64,000 nucleotides of DNA from Thiomonas bhubaneswarensis (GCF_001418255.1 NZ_LIPV01000003.1:62001-126000); one strand, 5' to 3'. Counted from the stretch's first letter, positions 20,980 to 29,101 are shown. The notes: generated by a model from the sequence alone, not told the origin. Translations and numbers: made by a program.

Positions 20980-21891
20980 ATGGACAAACTCAAACAGATG
21001 GAGACCTTTGTCGCCGTGGCGACCAAAGGCAGCCTGACCGCCGCAGCGCAGATCGAAGGTGTGGCCCCCGCCATCATCGGCCGCCGCATCGATGCGCTGG
21101 AAGCCCGTCTGGGCGTCAAGCTGCTGCTGCGCACCACGCGCCGCATCAGCCTGACCGATGAGGGCAGCGCCTTTCTCGAAGACTGCCAGCGCCTGCTCGC
21201 CGAGCTGCAGAACGCCGAGGCCAGCGTGAGCGCCGGCGGGGTGAAGGCGAGCGGCCATCTGCGCATCACCGCCCCGGCCGGGTTCGGGCGGCGCCATGTC
21301 GCCCCGTTGATTCCGGGGTTTCTCGATCAGCACCCCGACGTCACCCTGTCGCTCGACCTGAGCGACAGGCTGGTCGATCTGGTCAACGAGGGCTACGACT
21401 GCGCGGTGCGCGTGGGCGATCTGGCCGACTCTTCGCTGGTCAGCCTGCGGCTTGCCGACAACCGCCGCGTCTGCGTGGCGGCGCCGAGCTATCTGCAGCG
21501 GCATGGCACGCCCGCCACACCCGCCGATCTGGCGCGCCATCAATGCCTGGCGTATTCATCGGTCAGCAGCCAGCCGCGCGGCTGGATGTTTCAGGCAGGC
21601 GGCGAGATCATGCATGTGCGGGTGGCGGGCCGCATGGACTGCACCGATGGCGCCGTGCTGCACCAATGGTGTCTGGAAGGCAGGGGCATCGCCTGGCGTT
21701 CGCTGTGGGAGGTCGGGATGAGCCTGCAGGAAGGCAAGCTCGTCGCCATCCTCGAAGACTTCGCCGCGCCGCCCAATGGCATTTTCGCGGTGTTCACCCA
21801 GCGCAAGCACCAGCCGCTGCGTCTGCGGCTGTGGCTGGACTATCTCAAGCTGCACTTCGCCACGCAGCCGACCATGCAGACGAATGGCTGA
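20980..21891 (+). CDS. LysR-family transcriptional regulator
   Basis: A 303-residue LysR protein. The winged helix is at residues 1-60 (MDKLKQMETFVAVATKGSLTAAAQ, then IGRRIDALEARLGVKLLLRTTRRISLTDEG). The effector-binding domain follows, with the usual GHLRITAPAGFGRRHVAPLIPGFL start and LVDLVNEGYDCAVRVGDLADSSL. It belongs to the DsdC/CrgA-like group often annotated for small-molecule degradation. It is divergent from malate synthase, so control of aceB or acetate use is a guess from position only. ATG at 20980 is the standard N-terminus; the frame above it is non-homologous. Confidence 0.9.
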   Translation: MDKLKQMETFVAVATKGSLTAAAQIEGVAPAIIGRRIDALEARLGVKLLLRTTRRISLTDEGSAFLEDCQRLLAELQNAEASVSAGGVKASGHLRITAPAGFGRRHVAPLIPGFLDQHPDVTLSLDLSDRLVDLVNEGYDCAVRVGDLADSSLVSLRLADNRRVCVAAPSYLQRHGTPATPADLARHQCLAYSSVSSQPRGWMFQAGGEIMHVRVAGRMDCTDGAVLHQWCLEGRGIAWRSLWEVGMSLQEGKLVAILEDFAAPPNGIFAVFTQRKHQPLRLRLWLDYLKLHFATQPTMQTNG

Positions 21892-21894
21892 GCT

Positions 21895-22410
21895 TCAGGC
21901 TTGCTGCGCCAGCAGGCGGTCGATGAGCTGGTGGAGTTCGGCAAAGTTCGGGCTGCCGACATACTGCTTGACGATGTGGCCCGACTTGTCGATGAGAAAG
22001 CTGGTCGGCGTCAGGCGCACGTCCTTGAACGCCTTGGCCGTCTGTCCGCTGGCGTCATAGGCCACCGAAAAGGGAAGCTGGCGCTGCTGCGTGAAATGGC
22101 TGACGAAGGTGGGGTTGTCGTAGCTCATGGCCACGGCCACGAGGTCGAAGCCCTTGGGGTGCAGCGCGTCGTAGGTCTTGACCAGATCGGGCATTTCGCC
22201 CACGCAGGTGGTGCAGCTCGTCGCCCAGAAATTCACCAGCAGCACCTTGCCGCGATACGACGACAGATCGACAGTCTTGCCGTCGAGCAGGCTGAAGCTG
22301 GCATTCGGCGCCACGGGCTTCTGCTCCATGGCCGACCAACCCAGATAGCCGCCCACCGCCAGAACGGCCAGAACGACGACGGCGAGGATCGATTTGGAAA
22401 GAGATTTCAT
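21895..22410 (-). CDS. TlpA-like membrane-anchored thioredoxin
   Basis: A periplasmic thiol-disulfide oxidoreductase of 171 residues. A single N-terminal anchor (ILAVVVLAVLAVGGYLGW, about residues 7-25) is followed by a thioredoxin fold of the TlpA/ResA/AhpC-TSA type: FSLLDGKTVDLSSYRGKVLLVNFWATSCTTC. The redox pair is CTTC. The conserved cis-proline region LTPTSFLIDKSGHIVKQYVG follows. Likely jobs are reduction of apo-cytochrome c or copper-centre cysteines, which would fit the cytochrome c' gene 1.5 kb away, but this is not shown. It is convergent with the LysR gene, 3 bases apart. Confidence 0.88.
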   Translation of the reverse strand: MKSLSKSILAVVVLAVLAVGGYLGWSAMEQKPVAPNASFSLLDGKTVDLSSYRGKVLLVNFWATSCTTCVGEMPDLVKTYDALHPKGFDLVAVAMSYDNPTFVSHFTQQRQLPFSVAYDASGQTAKAFKDVRLTPTSFLIDKSGHIVKQYVGSPNFAELHQLIDRLLAQQA

Positions 22411-22518
22411 GCGGAACCTGCAAAGGGAATTCAATAACGCTGAGCGCGCGAATTTTAGGCTCCATCGCCCACGCTGATGCACCACCCTGCGCGGCCTGCG
22501 GTCATTGCCGTCAAGCTA

Positions 22519-23109
22519 TCAATAAGACAACTGCACCGGCCGCCCCAGAGCCCAGTTGCGCTGCCAGTCGGCCTGATAGCGGGCGGCGAGTTCAGGCGCG
22601 TTCCAGATGACCAGCACGTTTTCGGCGTTGCGATGCGCGGCCGAGTAGGTGTAGTTGAAGCTGCCGGTTTGCACGGTGCGGCCATCGATCACCATGTATT
22701 TGTCGTGGAAAATCGGATAGACGTCGATCGAGCGCACCGCGATGCCCGCGTTCAACAAAATGCCCAGGGCATGCCGCGCGTAGCGGGCGTCTTCCTCGAA
22801 GTTGCCCTTCCAGTCCACCAGCACCTGCACGTCCACGCCGCGCTTTTTCGCCTGCACCAGCGCCCTTGCCACGTCGGAGGAGGTGAACAGATACGCCGCC
22901 ATCTGAATGCGTGAGTGCGCTTGAGCGATGGCCTGCAACACCAGCGCCAGCGCGCCCCCGGAGGGCGAGAAGGCGCTGGAGGCGGCTGTCTGCGCGGGCA
23001 GTGGCCGTTCAGGGGTTTGCCGCGCATGGGCGGCCGGGCTGATGACGGTGGCGACGAGCAAGGCGGCGCCGAGCAGCGCGCTCAGGCGGGTGCGGAAAGA
23101 CGAGATCAT
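22519..23109 (-). CDS. Secreted phospholipase D-family nuclease
   Basis: A 196-residue single-HKD protein like the Nuc endonuclease of Salmonella plasmids. The signal peptide (about residues 1-28) ends at SPAAHARQ. The catalytic motif HDKYMVIDGRTVQTGSFNYT is complete (HxK then four residues, Asp). Upstream are IQMAAYLFTSSDVARALV and RGVDVQVLVDWKGNF, typical of this fold. Nuc proteins act as dimers, so one HKD is enough. Substrate may be extracellular nucleic acid. Confidence 0.88.
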   Translation of the reverse strand: MISSFRTRLSALLGAALLVATVISPAAHARQTPERPLPAQTAASSAFSPSGGALALVLQAIAQAHSRIQMAAYLFTSSDVARALVQAKKRGVDVQVLVDWKGNFEEDARYARHALGILLNAGIAVRSIDVYPIFHDKYMVIDGRTVQTGSFNYTYSAAHRNAENVLVIWNAPELAARYQADWQRNWALGRPVQLSY

Positions 23110-23128
23110 GGGGTGTGACCCAGACGTG

Positions 23129-23154
23129 AAAAAGCCCGGGGGATGACCGGGCTT
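23129..23154 (-). terminator. Rho-independent terminator after the SWIB gene
   Basis: Stem AAGCCCGG / CCGGGCTT with a GGGATGA loop. On the minus strand it ends in five T. It lies 50 bases after the SWIB stop codon. Confidence 0.85.
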
Positions 23155-23203
23155 CGGGGGCGGCGGGCCGACCCGCCGAGTTTGAACCGGGCAGCGTCGC
23201 GGC

Positions 23204-23503
23204 TTACTTGAGGTGAGCGCCGACCAGCTTGGTCATTTCGAACATGCTGACCTGATCCTTGCCGAAGATGGGCTTGAGCTTGGCGTCGGCGTTGATCATG
23301 CGCTTGTTCGCGGCATCTTGCAGATTGTGCTTTTTGATGTATTCCCACAGTTTCTTCACCACTTCGGTGCGCGGCAGCGGGGTGGTACCCACCACGGCAG
23401 CCAGATGGACCGAGGGGGTCAGGGGTTTCATGAACGCCGCGCTGGGTTGACGGGTGGTTTTGGCGGCAGTCGCTTTTTTTGCCGCGGGTTTTGCAGTGGC
23501 CAT
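23204..23503 (-). CDS. SWIB/MDM2-domain protein
   Basis: A 99-residue basic protein. The first ~30 residues are a Lys/Ala-rich, histone-H1-like tail (MATAKPAAKKATAAKTTRQP). The rest is a SWIB domain: FMKPLTPSVHLAAVVG, LPRTEVVKKLWEYIKKHNLQD, then INADAKLKPIFGKDQVSMFEM. Bacterial SWIB proteins of this kind are thought to be chromatin or chaperone-like, but their role is unproven. ATG at 23503 has a weak A/T-rich upstream site. Confidence 0.9.
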   Translation of the reverse strand: MATAKPAAKKATAAKTTRQPSAAFMKPLTPSVHLAAVVGTTPLPRTEVVKKLWEYIKKHNLQDAANKRMINADAKLKPIFGKDQVSMFEMTKLVGAHLK

Positions 23504-23906
23504 ATTGAATGCACTCCGAGAAGTTGAGCTTGTCATCCACTGGCGCGTCAGCTGGCCCGAGGGGCGGCTGCGCACCGTGCAGATTCTCCGTTGTCATGGA
23601 TGGCGGGCTGGTGGCTCCAGCCCGCCGAAGGATTGAGCCGATCCCGCCCCGCCGGTTCTGCAAGACTGCACCCCGATCGGCGCTACCGTGCAGGAAGATC
23701 GCACTCAAACAGGCGCATATTAAGCTGAGTGCGGGCGCTTCCGACGCAGCCTGCGCATTTTTTTGCGTTCGTGCACTCGAAGGAGCGGCATCGTCGGTTC
23801 ACCGCCATGGTGGTGCGGCAGCAGATTCTGTCGCTTTTTCTTACACTGCTCCCGCCGATCGGCACTGCGTTTTTCTTCGTCCCCCTTTCAGCCAGGAGTC
23901 TGCCTC
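23504..23906. other. Intergenic region between divergent SWIB and cytochrome c' genes
   Basis: About 400 bases without a gene that I can support. Frames in it (for example 23509-23910 and 23683-23865) have a mixed composition without hydrophobic or domain pattern. It must hold the promoters of both neighbours. I see T-rich patches (GCATTTTTTTGC at 23755-23766; CGCTTTTTCTTACAC near 23838), which may be part of the cytochrome promoter, but no confident -10/-35 pair. Confidence 0.5.
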
Positions 23907-24380
23907 ATGAACCCAGCCTCATTGCATCCCAGAAAAATCGTCGCCGCCGTGTTGGCCTGCGGTCTTTTGGCCAGCGTGCCGGCGCACGCGCAGTTCGCCA
24001 AGCCGCAAGACGCGGTGAAGTACCGTCAGTCGGCGTTCATCGTGATGGCGGCGAGTTTCGGCCGCATTGGCGCCATGGTGCAGGGCAAGGCGCCGTTTGA
24101 CGCCAAGGCCGCACTGCAGAACGCCGAAGTCGTGGCGTTCATGTCGCATCTGCCCTGGCAGGCCTTTGGTCCGGGCACCGATCTGCCCGACTCGCACGCC
24201 AAGCCTGAAATCTGGAAAGAGATGGACAAGTTCAAGGCCGATGCCGACAAGCTGCAGCAACTCACGCCCAAGCTGGTGGCGGCTGCAAAGACCGGCAAGC
24301 TCGACGAGATCAAGGTGGTGTTCGGTGAAACCGCCAAGACCTGCAAGTCCTGCCACGATAGCTTCCGTGAAGAGCTCTGA
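23907..24380 (+). CDS. Cytochrome c'
   Basis: A periplasmic five-coordinate c-type cytochrome that binds NO and CO in a four-helix bundle. The 157-residue precursor has a Sec signal peptide (VAAVLACGLLASVPAHAQ, cleavage near 28). The mature part starts FAKPQDAVKYRQSAFIVM and ends with the C-terminal heme motif CKSCHDSFREEL (CXXCH), as in the cytochrome c' family. RBS AGGAG lies before the ATG at 23907. A strong terminator follows. Confidence 0.9.
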   Translation: MNPASLHPRKIVAAVLACGLLASVPAHAQFAKPQDAVKYRQSAFIVMAASFGRIGAMVQGKAPFDAKAALQNAEVVAFMSHLPWQAFGPGTDLPDSHAKPEIWKEMDKFKADADKLQQLTPKLVAAAKTGKLDEIKVVFGETAKTCKSCHDSFREEL

Positions 24381-24399
24381 CAGTCTTGCACCCATGCAC

Positions 24400-24427
24400 A
24401 AACCCGCCGACGGCGGGTTTGTTTTTT
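24400..24427 (+). terminator. Rho-independent terminator of cytochrome c' gene
   Basis: AAACCCGCC / GGCGGGTTT with loop GAC, then GTTTTTTC. It ends at the stop codon of the convergent phzF gene and could also act for that gene, since A residues flank the other side. Confidence 0.88.
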
Positions 24428-25368
24428 CAGAGATTCAGCGTGCCTTTGATGCGTGATTGCACCTCGCCGCCGACCCAGACTTGCCCTGCCGAATCGCGCT
24501 GAATGTGCACGCGTCCGGCGCGTCCCAGCTTCGCCCCCTGAGCGGCAACATACTGCGCTGGCAGGACGCCCTGGCCGATCAGCCATTGCGCCAGGCTGGC
24601 GTTGAGGCTGCCAGTCACGGGGTCTTCGGGCACGTTCAGCGGAGAGACGAAACCGCGCACTTCGATCGCGGCGTCGCCTCCCGGAACGTGCGGTCCCGCC
24701 AATCCCACATTCACGCCCAGGCGCTTGAGCGCGGCATGGTCGGGTTCCACCGCGAGCACGCGTGCGGCGCTGCGCAGCCAGAGGCAGAACCAGCGCGGCC
24801 CGTTGTCCAGCCAGGCGCTGCGTTGAATGTCGTCGAGCCCCAGGCCCAGGGCCTGGGCCACGTTGTGCAGCAAAGGGGGATCGATGGGGAGCTCGCGCAT
24901 CGGCGGCGCGGCAAAGGCGAGTTGCTTCGCGCCCGATGCGGCAGGCGCCGCGACGCGCACCTCCACCAGACCGACGCCGCATTGCTGGATCACCACGCCA
25001 TCGCGCTGGGGCCTGCCGCCCTGCTGCAACCAGGCGGCGCAGCTGCCCAGGGTAGGGTGGCCGGCGAAGGGCAGCTCGCCGCTGGGCCGTCCCAAGGCGA
25101 GCTGAGCCCCCTCGGGGGGCAGCGTTGCCGCGTCAGCGGCAAGCGTGGGGGCTTTGGCATCGCCGCCGGGGGTGAAGATGCGCACGCGGTAATCGGCTTC
25201 GGGCGCGGTGGGCTTCAGTAGAAACGTGGTTTCCGACAGCCCGAGCCAGCAGGCGATGGATTGCATGGTGGCCGCATCCAGATCGTCGGCATGGTCCACC
25301 ACGGCCAGGGGATTCCCACGCAGTGGCGCAGGGGCGAAGACATCAAGCTGCAAGAACGGATGCGTCAT
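24427..25368 (-). CDS. PhzF-family isomerase/epimerase-like protein with a repeat-derived insert
   Basis: A 313-residue protein of the PhzF fold. The family makes PhzF or epimerises small substrates; the substrate here is unknown. Visible motifs are QLDVFAPAPLRGNPLAVV, the GLSETTFLL helix, GELPFAGHPTLGS and EDPVTGSLNASLAQWL. The normal sequence would read VRIFTPGG-ELPFAGHP, but here 28 residues (DAKAPTLAADAATLPPEGAQ, then LALGRPSG) sit between them. They come from a Burkholderiales dispersed repeat. The start is ATG 25368, overlapping the aminotransferase gene by 26 bases, which suggests coupled translation. Confidence 0.85.
   Translation of the reverse strand: MTHPFLQLDVFAPAPLRGNPLAVVDHADDLDAATMQSIACWLGLSETTFLLKPTAPEADYRVRIFTPGGDAKAPTLAADAATLPPEGAQLALGRPSGELPFAGHPTLGSCAAWLQQGGRPQRDGVVIQQCGVGLVEVRVAAPAASGAKQLAFAAPPMRELPIDPPLLHNVAQALGLGLDDIQRSAWLDNGPRWFCLWLRSAARVLAVEPDHAALKRLGVNVGLAGPHVPGGDAAIEVRGFVSPLNVPEDPVTGSLNASLAQWLIGQGVLPAQYVAAQGAKLGRAGRVHIQRDSAGQVWVGGEVQSRIKGTLNL
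25083..25166 (-). repeat. 84-nt in-frame repeat insertion inside phzF
   Basis: The sense strand carries CCACGCTTGCCGCTGA, the palindromic CCCCCCGAGGGGG and CTTGGGACGGCCC, which recur in Burkholderiales genomes. GCGGCGA stands on both sides (plus-strand TCGCCGC at 25076-25082 and 25160-25166), like a 7-bp target duplication. Insert plus one copy is 84 bases, exactly 28 codons, so the host frame is kept. Parts of it also occur at 34441 and 46429. Confidence 0.7.
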
Positions 25369-26551
25369 GGTGAGAACGGGACAGGGCTCGCGAGAAAACG
25401 CCGCCAAGGTGGGCGATGGCGGTGTCGATCTGTTCGGGCATGGCGGTGGCGTAGGACAGGCGCAAGGTGTTGCGCGGAGCCGTGCCCGCCGCATAGAACG
25501 CAGCGCCTGGCACATAGGCCACCTTTCGCGCCAGGGCCAGGGGCAGCAGCGCCGTGGCGTCGGCGCCTTCGGGCAGCGACAGCCAGATGAACATGCCACC
25601 TTGCGGCGTTTCCCAACGTACGGAATCGGGCATGTGGCGTTCGAGGGCGGCGAGCATGGCGTCGCGCTGGCCGCGGTAAAGCGCGCGGATGCGGGGCAGC
25701 TGCGCTTCGAGCACACCGCGTTCCAGCACCTTGAGCACCAGGCGCTGCGTCAGGCTTGAGGTCTGCAGGTCGGCGGCCTGGCGCGCCAGCGTCATCTTGG
25801 CGATGACCTCGGCTGGGGCGTGTATGTAGCCGAGGCGCAGTCCAGGCGACAACACCTTGGAGAAACTGCCCAGCAGAATGCTCTGGCCGGGAAGCTGCGC
25901 CGCCAGCGGGGGCGGCGGCGGTTGATCGAACCACAGATCGCCGTAGGGGTTGTCTTCCACCAGGGCGATGGGTCGGCCCCGCAAGGTCTGCGCCCATTGA
26001 GCGCGGCGCGCGGTGCTCATGGTCTGCCCCGTGGGATTGCGGAAGTTGGGCTGCAGATAGACCATGCGGGCGTCGCGATGCGCTGCGTCGTCCAGCGTCG
26101 GCAGCGCGCCCTCGGCGTCGTCGTCGAGATCGGCAAAGCATGGGCCGTAAGGCGCGAAGGCTTGCAGCGCACCGAGGTAGGTCGGGCGTTCCACCAGCAC
26201 GGTGCTGGCAGGATCGATCAGCACGCGCCCCACCAGATCGAGCCCCTGCTGCGAACCGTTGGTGATGAGCACTTCGTCAAGCTGGGCCGGGATGCCCTGT
26301 GCTCGCAAGTGCGCGGCCACCCACTCGCGCAAAGGGGCGATGCCTTCGCTCGGGCCATACTGCAGCGCCCCCTGGGCCTGCGTGTCGAGAACTTCGGCGC
26401 AGGCCGCGCGCAAGGACTGCACCGGAAAGCTCTCCGCCGCGGGCAGCCCTCCGGCCAGCGAGATCATGCCGGGCTGCTCGGTGAGTTTGAGCAATTCGCG
26501 AATCGGGGAAGAGGTGTAGTGCGCGCTGCGCTGCGACAAGGTGAGGGTCAT
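25343..26551 (-). CDS. PLP-dependent aminotransferase (2-aminoadipate/LysN-like)
   Basis: A class I/II aminotransferase, 402 residues, of the group with LysN and MocR C-domains. It starts with ISLAGGLPAAESFPV. The PLP-binding pieces are VLITNGSQQGLDLVGRVL, VYLQPNFRNPTGQTM, LVEDNPYGDLWF and the PLP-lysine motif LGSFSKVLSPGLRLGYI. The C-terminal half has PQGGMFIWLSLPEG and NTLRLSYATAMPEQI. Substrate unknown; a neutral or branched amino acid is likely. It lies in an operon between the EamA exporter (3 bases) and phzF (overlap), with a divergent MocR regulator. Confidence 0.88.
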   Translation of the reverse strand: MTLTLSQRSAHYTSSPIRELLKLTEQPGMISLAGGLPAAESFPVQSLRAACAEVLDTQAQGALQYGPSEGIAPLREWVAAHLRAQGIPAQLDEVLITNGSQQGLDLVGRVLIDPASTVLVERPTYLGALQAFAPYGPCFADLDDDAEGALPTLDDAAHRDARMVYLQPNFRNPTGQTMSTARRAQWAQTLRGRPIALVEDNPYGDLWFDQPPPPPLAAQLPGQSILLGSFSKVLSPGLRLGYIHAPAEVIAKMTLARQAADLQTSSLTQRLVLKVLERGVLEAQLPRIRALYRGQRDAMLAALERHMPDSVRWETPQGGMFIWLSLPEGADATALLPLALARKVAYVPGAAFYAAGTAPRNTLRLSYATAMPEQIDTAIAHLGGVFSRALSRSHHDASVLAA

Positions 26552-26554
26552 GAA

Positions 26555-27520
26555 TCAACTCCGAGAGTCTGGGGCAGGATGCGGCGCCTGATGCACAGGC
26601 ATGCGCCGGGCGACAGAAACGACGGCCAGCACGGCGCCGGCGAACAACAGCGTGGTGAGACCGAGCGTTTCATGCAGCAGGATCGCTGCGGCCATCATCG
26701 ACAGGAAGGGTTGCAGCAGTTGCAGCTGCGAGATGCGCACGGTACCGCCAAGCGCAAGAGCCCGATACCAAGCCAGGAATCCCAGCCACATCGACACCAC
26801 TGCCACATAGCCAAAGCCACCCCATGCCGAGAACTGCACCGCATTCGCCGGGCGCAACCACCATGCGGCAGGCACGCTGATGGGCAGGCTGAGCACCAGC
26901 GCCCAGCCGATCACGTCCCCGGCCGGACGCGATTGCGCGAGGTGGCCGCCGAGGGCATAGCCCACCGCAGCCGACAGCATGGCGGCCACCAGCAGGCCGT
27001 CGGCCCAGTGCAGATTCCAGGCGAAACGTCCTGCGCCGTGCAGCAGTGCATAGACCATCACCAGCGCCGCACCCAGCACGGCGAAGACCCAGAAGCCGAC
27101 GGATGGACGCTGGCCCGCCAGCAGCGCGCCGAGCGCAGCGGTGAACAAGGGCAGCAGCGCCAGGATGAGCGAGGCATGCACCGCATCGACCTCGCGCAGG
27201 GCGATGGAGGTCAGCAGCGGGAAGCCGAACACCACACCACCGGCCATCGCGGCCAGCAAAGCCCAGTCGCGGCGGCGGGGCCAGGACGCGCGCTTCCAGA
27301 CCAGCCATGCTGCTGCAAGCACACCGGCCACGGCGGCGCGGCCCAGCGCCACGAATTCGGGCGAAAGTTGCGGCGACTGTGTAGAACCGACGGCCAGGCG
27401 CGTCATGGGCAGCGACAGCGCAAACAGAGCGACCCCGAGCAGACCCAGGCTCATGGCCTGACCGTGCTCGGCGCTCGTCTGGGGAGTTCGAGGCTGCGGT
27501 GTTGCTGGTAGGGTGGACAT
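26555..27520 (-). CDS. EamA/DMT-family exporter
   Basis: A drug/metabolite transporter with ten predicted helices and two EamA repeats (321 residues). Representative segments are GLLGVALFALSLPMTRLAVG, ALGRAAVAGVLAAAWLVWKR, ILALLPLFTAALGALLAGQRP and FGYVAVVSMWLGFLAWYRAL. Such proteins export amino acids or small metabolites. Being first in an operon with an aminotransferase and a PhzF-like enzyme, it may export the product or substrate of those enzymes. ATG at 27520 is taken; the frame above it to 27703 runs over the operator repeats. Confidence 0.88.
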   Translation of the reverse strand: MSTLPATPQPRTPQTSAEHGQAMSLGLLGVALFALSLPMTRLAVGSTQSPQLSPEFVALGRAAVAGVLAAAWLVWKRASWPRRRDWALLAAMAGGVVFGFPLLTSIALREVDAVHASLILALLPLFTAALGALLAGQRPSVGFWVFAVLGAALVMVYALLHGAGRFAWNLHWADGLLVAAMLSAAVGYALGGHLAQSRPAGDVIGWALVLSLPISVPAAWWLRPANAVQFSAWGGFGYVAVVSMWLGFLAWYRALALGGTVRISQLQLLQPFLSMMAAAILLHETLGLTTLLFAGAVLAVVSVARRMPVHQAPHPAPDSRS

Positions 27521-27543
27521 GATGCGCAGCTTAGAGTCCAATT

Positions 27544-27608
27544 CAATACAGAACCAATACACTTGATAAATACAAATAAAGGTCTGTACGGTGGATTTGA
27601 ACAATACA
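27544..27608. promoter_or_regulatory. CAATACA repeat array, probable MocR operator
   Basis: CAATACA occurs at 27544-27550, 27555-27561 and 27602-27608, and AAATACA at 27568-27574. The first three are spaced by 11 and 13 bases, about one helical turn each, in the same direction. The array lies in the AT-rich gap between the MocR gene and the exporter operon; the last copy is inside the start of the MocR gene. PdxR and GabR, of this family, bind direct repeats in just this position. Confidence 0.6.
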
Positions 27609-29063
27609 GTTTCATCGCCGGGCGAGGCAGACACGTTGCAGCGGCGTGCGGCGGTTACCCTGGCTGAGCAGCTCGGGGCGCAGTTTGCCGCGCGTATCCG
27701 CAACCGATTGCTGCCGCCCGGCAGCCGCCTGCCCTCGGTGCGCGACTGCGCGAAGCGCTACGGGCTGAGCACGCAGACCGTGGTGGCGGCTTACGACCGG
27801 CTGCAGGCTCTGGGGTTGGTGGAAGCGCGCGCCCAGCGCGGCTATTTCGTGCGAGCGATCGACGAGGCGCCATCGCCTGCGACGGCAAGGCGTGGAGGCG
27901 GGCAGGAGGGGGCAGCTGCACCCATGATGGCGCCGACCCACGCGACTGCACTGGTGCGCGGCATGTTCCATCAGATGGGGGCGGGCGCCGCGGTGGCGCT
28001 TCGTGGCGCACCCGGCTCAGGGGTGTTGCCCGCGACATGGCTGGAGAGCCCCGCGCTGGGTTCGGCGCTGAGGCGCATCGCCCGCGCGACCGAGTTGGAG
28101 CAGGCCTCGCTGCATTACGGACATCCGCTGGGTGATTCTGCCTTGCGCGAGGCCTTGTCGCAGCAACTGGCGGGTCTATCCCTGCGAGCCCCGGCGCAAC
28201 AGATTCTGATCACGACCGGCGCGTCGCAGGCCCTGGATCTGGTGCTTCGCGCCCTCACGCGCCCAGGCGACGCGGTGCTGGTCGAGAGCCCCGGCTGGGC
28301 CATGCAGTTTGCGCAGATGGCGCACCACGGGCTCAAACTGCTGCCCGTCCCCCGAGGTGCCGAAGGCCCCGATCTGGACATCCTTGATCAACTGGCCCGC
28401 GCCCATGCGCCGCGCCTGTTCATCTGCGTGAGCGTGTTGCACAATCCCACGGGGCAGAGTCTCAGCGCGGCCAGCGCGCACCGCGTGCTGCAGCTCGCGC
28501 AGCGCCACGGCTTTCAGGTGGTCGAAGACGATGTCTACGCCGCTCTGGCCGAGCCCGGCAGCCCGCGCATGAGCGTGCTCGACCAGCTCGAGCACACCAT
28601 TTACCTCAGCGGGTTCTCGAAAATCCTTGCGCCCGGCTGGCGCGTGGGTTTCGTGGCGGCGGCGCCAGGCATCATCGATCGGCTTCTCGATCAGAAACTG
28701 CTGAGTGTGCTCACCACGCCCACCCTGACCGAACGGGCGCTCGCCCATGTGCTGGAGCAAGGGCAGTTGCGGCGCACCACGCAACAGGTGCGCGATCGTC
28801 TGGATGCGGCGCGCGCGCGTTCGGTGCGCTTGGCCGAGAAAGCGGGCTGCCGCTTCGTCACCCCGCCGCGCGGACTGCTGGGCTGGGTGGACACCGGCGT
28901 GGACACGGCCACGCTGGCGCAGCGCCTGCTCGATGCCGGTTACCTACTCGCGCCCGGCCACCTGTTCGATCCGCAGCAGCAACCTTCCACCCGCATGCGC
29001 ATCAACTTCACCCAGACGCAGGACGAGGCGTTCTGGCGCGCGTACGTCGCGGCGAAAGGGTAA
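27591..29063 (+). CDS. MocR/PdxR-type transcriptional regulator (GntR-aminotransferase fusion)
   Basis: A 490-residue regulator. Residues about 20-85 form a GntR winged helix (AARIRNRLLPPGSRLPSVRD, then YGLSTQTVVAAYDRLQALGLV). After a linker of ~50 residues comes an aminotransferase-like domain with LHYGHPLGDSALREAL, ILITTGASQALDLVLRAL, VSVLHNPTGQSL and the PLP lysine in LSGFSKILAPGWRVGF. MocR proteins sense PLP or an amino acid through that domain. It is divergent from the exporter/aminotransferase/phzF operon, its likely target. The start is GTG at 27591; no ATG lies near the usual N-terminus. Confidence 0.92.
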   Translation: MDLNNTVSSPGEADTLQRRAAVTLAEQLGAQFAARIRNRLLPPGSRLPSVRDCAKRYGLSTQTVVAAYDRLQALGLVEARAQRGYFVRAIDEAPSPATARRGGGQEGAAAPMMAPTHATALVRGMFHQMGAGAAVALRGAPGSGVLPATWLESPALGSALRRIARATELEQASLHYGHPLGDSALREALSQQLAGLSLRAPAQQILITTGASQALDLVLRALTRPGDAVLVESPGWAMQFAQMAHHGLKLLPVPRGAEGPDLDILDQLARAHAPRLFICVSVLHNPTGQSLSAASAHRVLQLAQRHGFQVVEDDVYAALAEPGSPRMSVLDQLEHTIYLSGFSKILAPGWRVGFVAAAPGIIDRLLDQKLLSVLTTPTLTERALAHVLEQGQLRRTTQQVRDRLDAARARSVRLAEKAGCRFVTPPRGLLGWVDTGVDTATLAQRLLDAGYLLAPGHLFDPQQQPSTRMRINFTQTQDEAFWRAYVAAKG

Positions 29064-29074
29064 GCGCCGCGTTG

Positions 29075-29093
29075 GCGCGCCAGCGTGGCGCGC
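29075..29093. terminator. Hairpin between convergent genes
   Basis: GCGCGCCA / TGGCGCGC with a GCG loop sits between the stop codons of the MocR gene (29063) and DAHP synthase (29102). There is no T tract, so it is only a weak candidate terminator for either direction. Confidence 0.45.
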
Positions 29094-29101
29094 GGTCGAA
29101 C

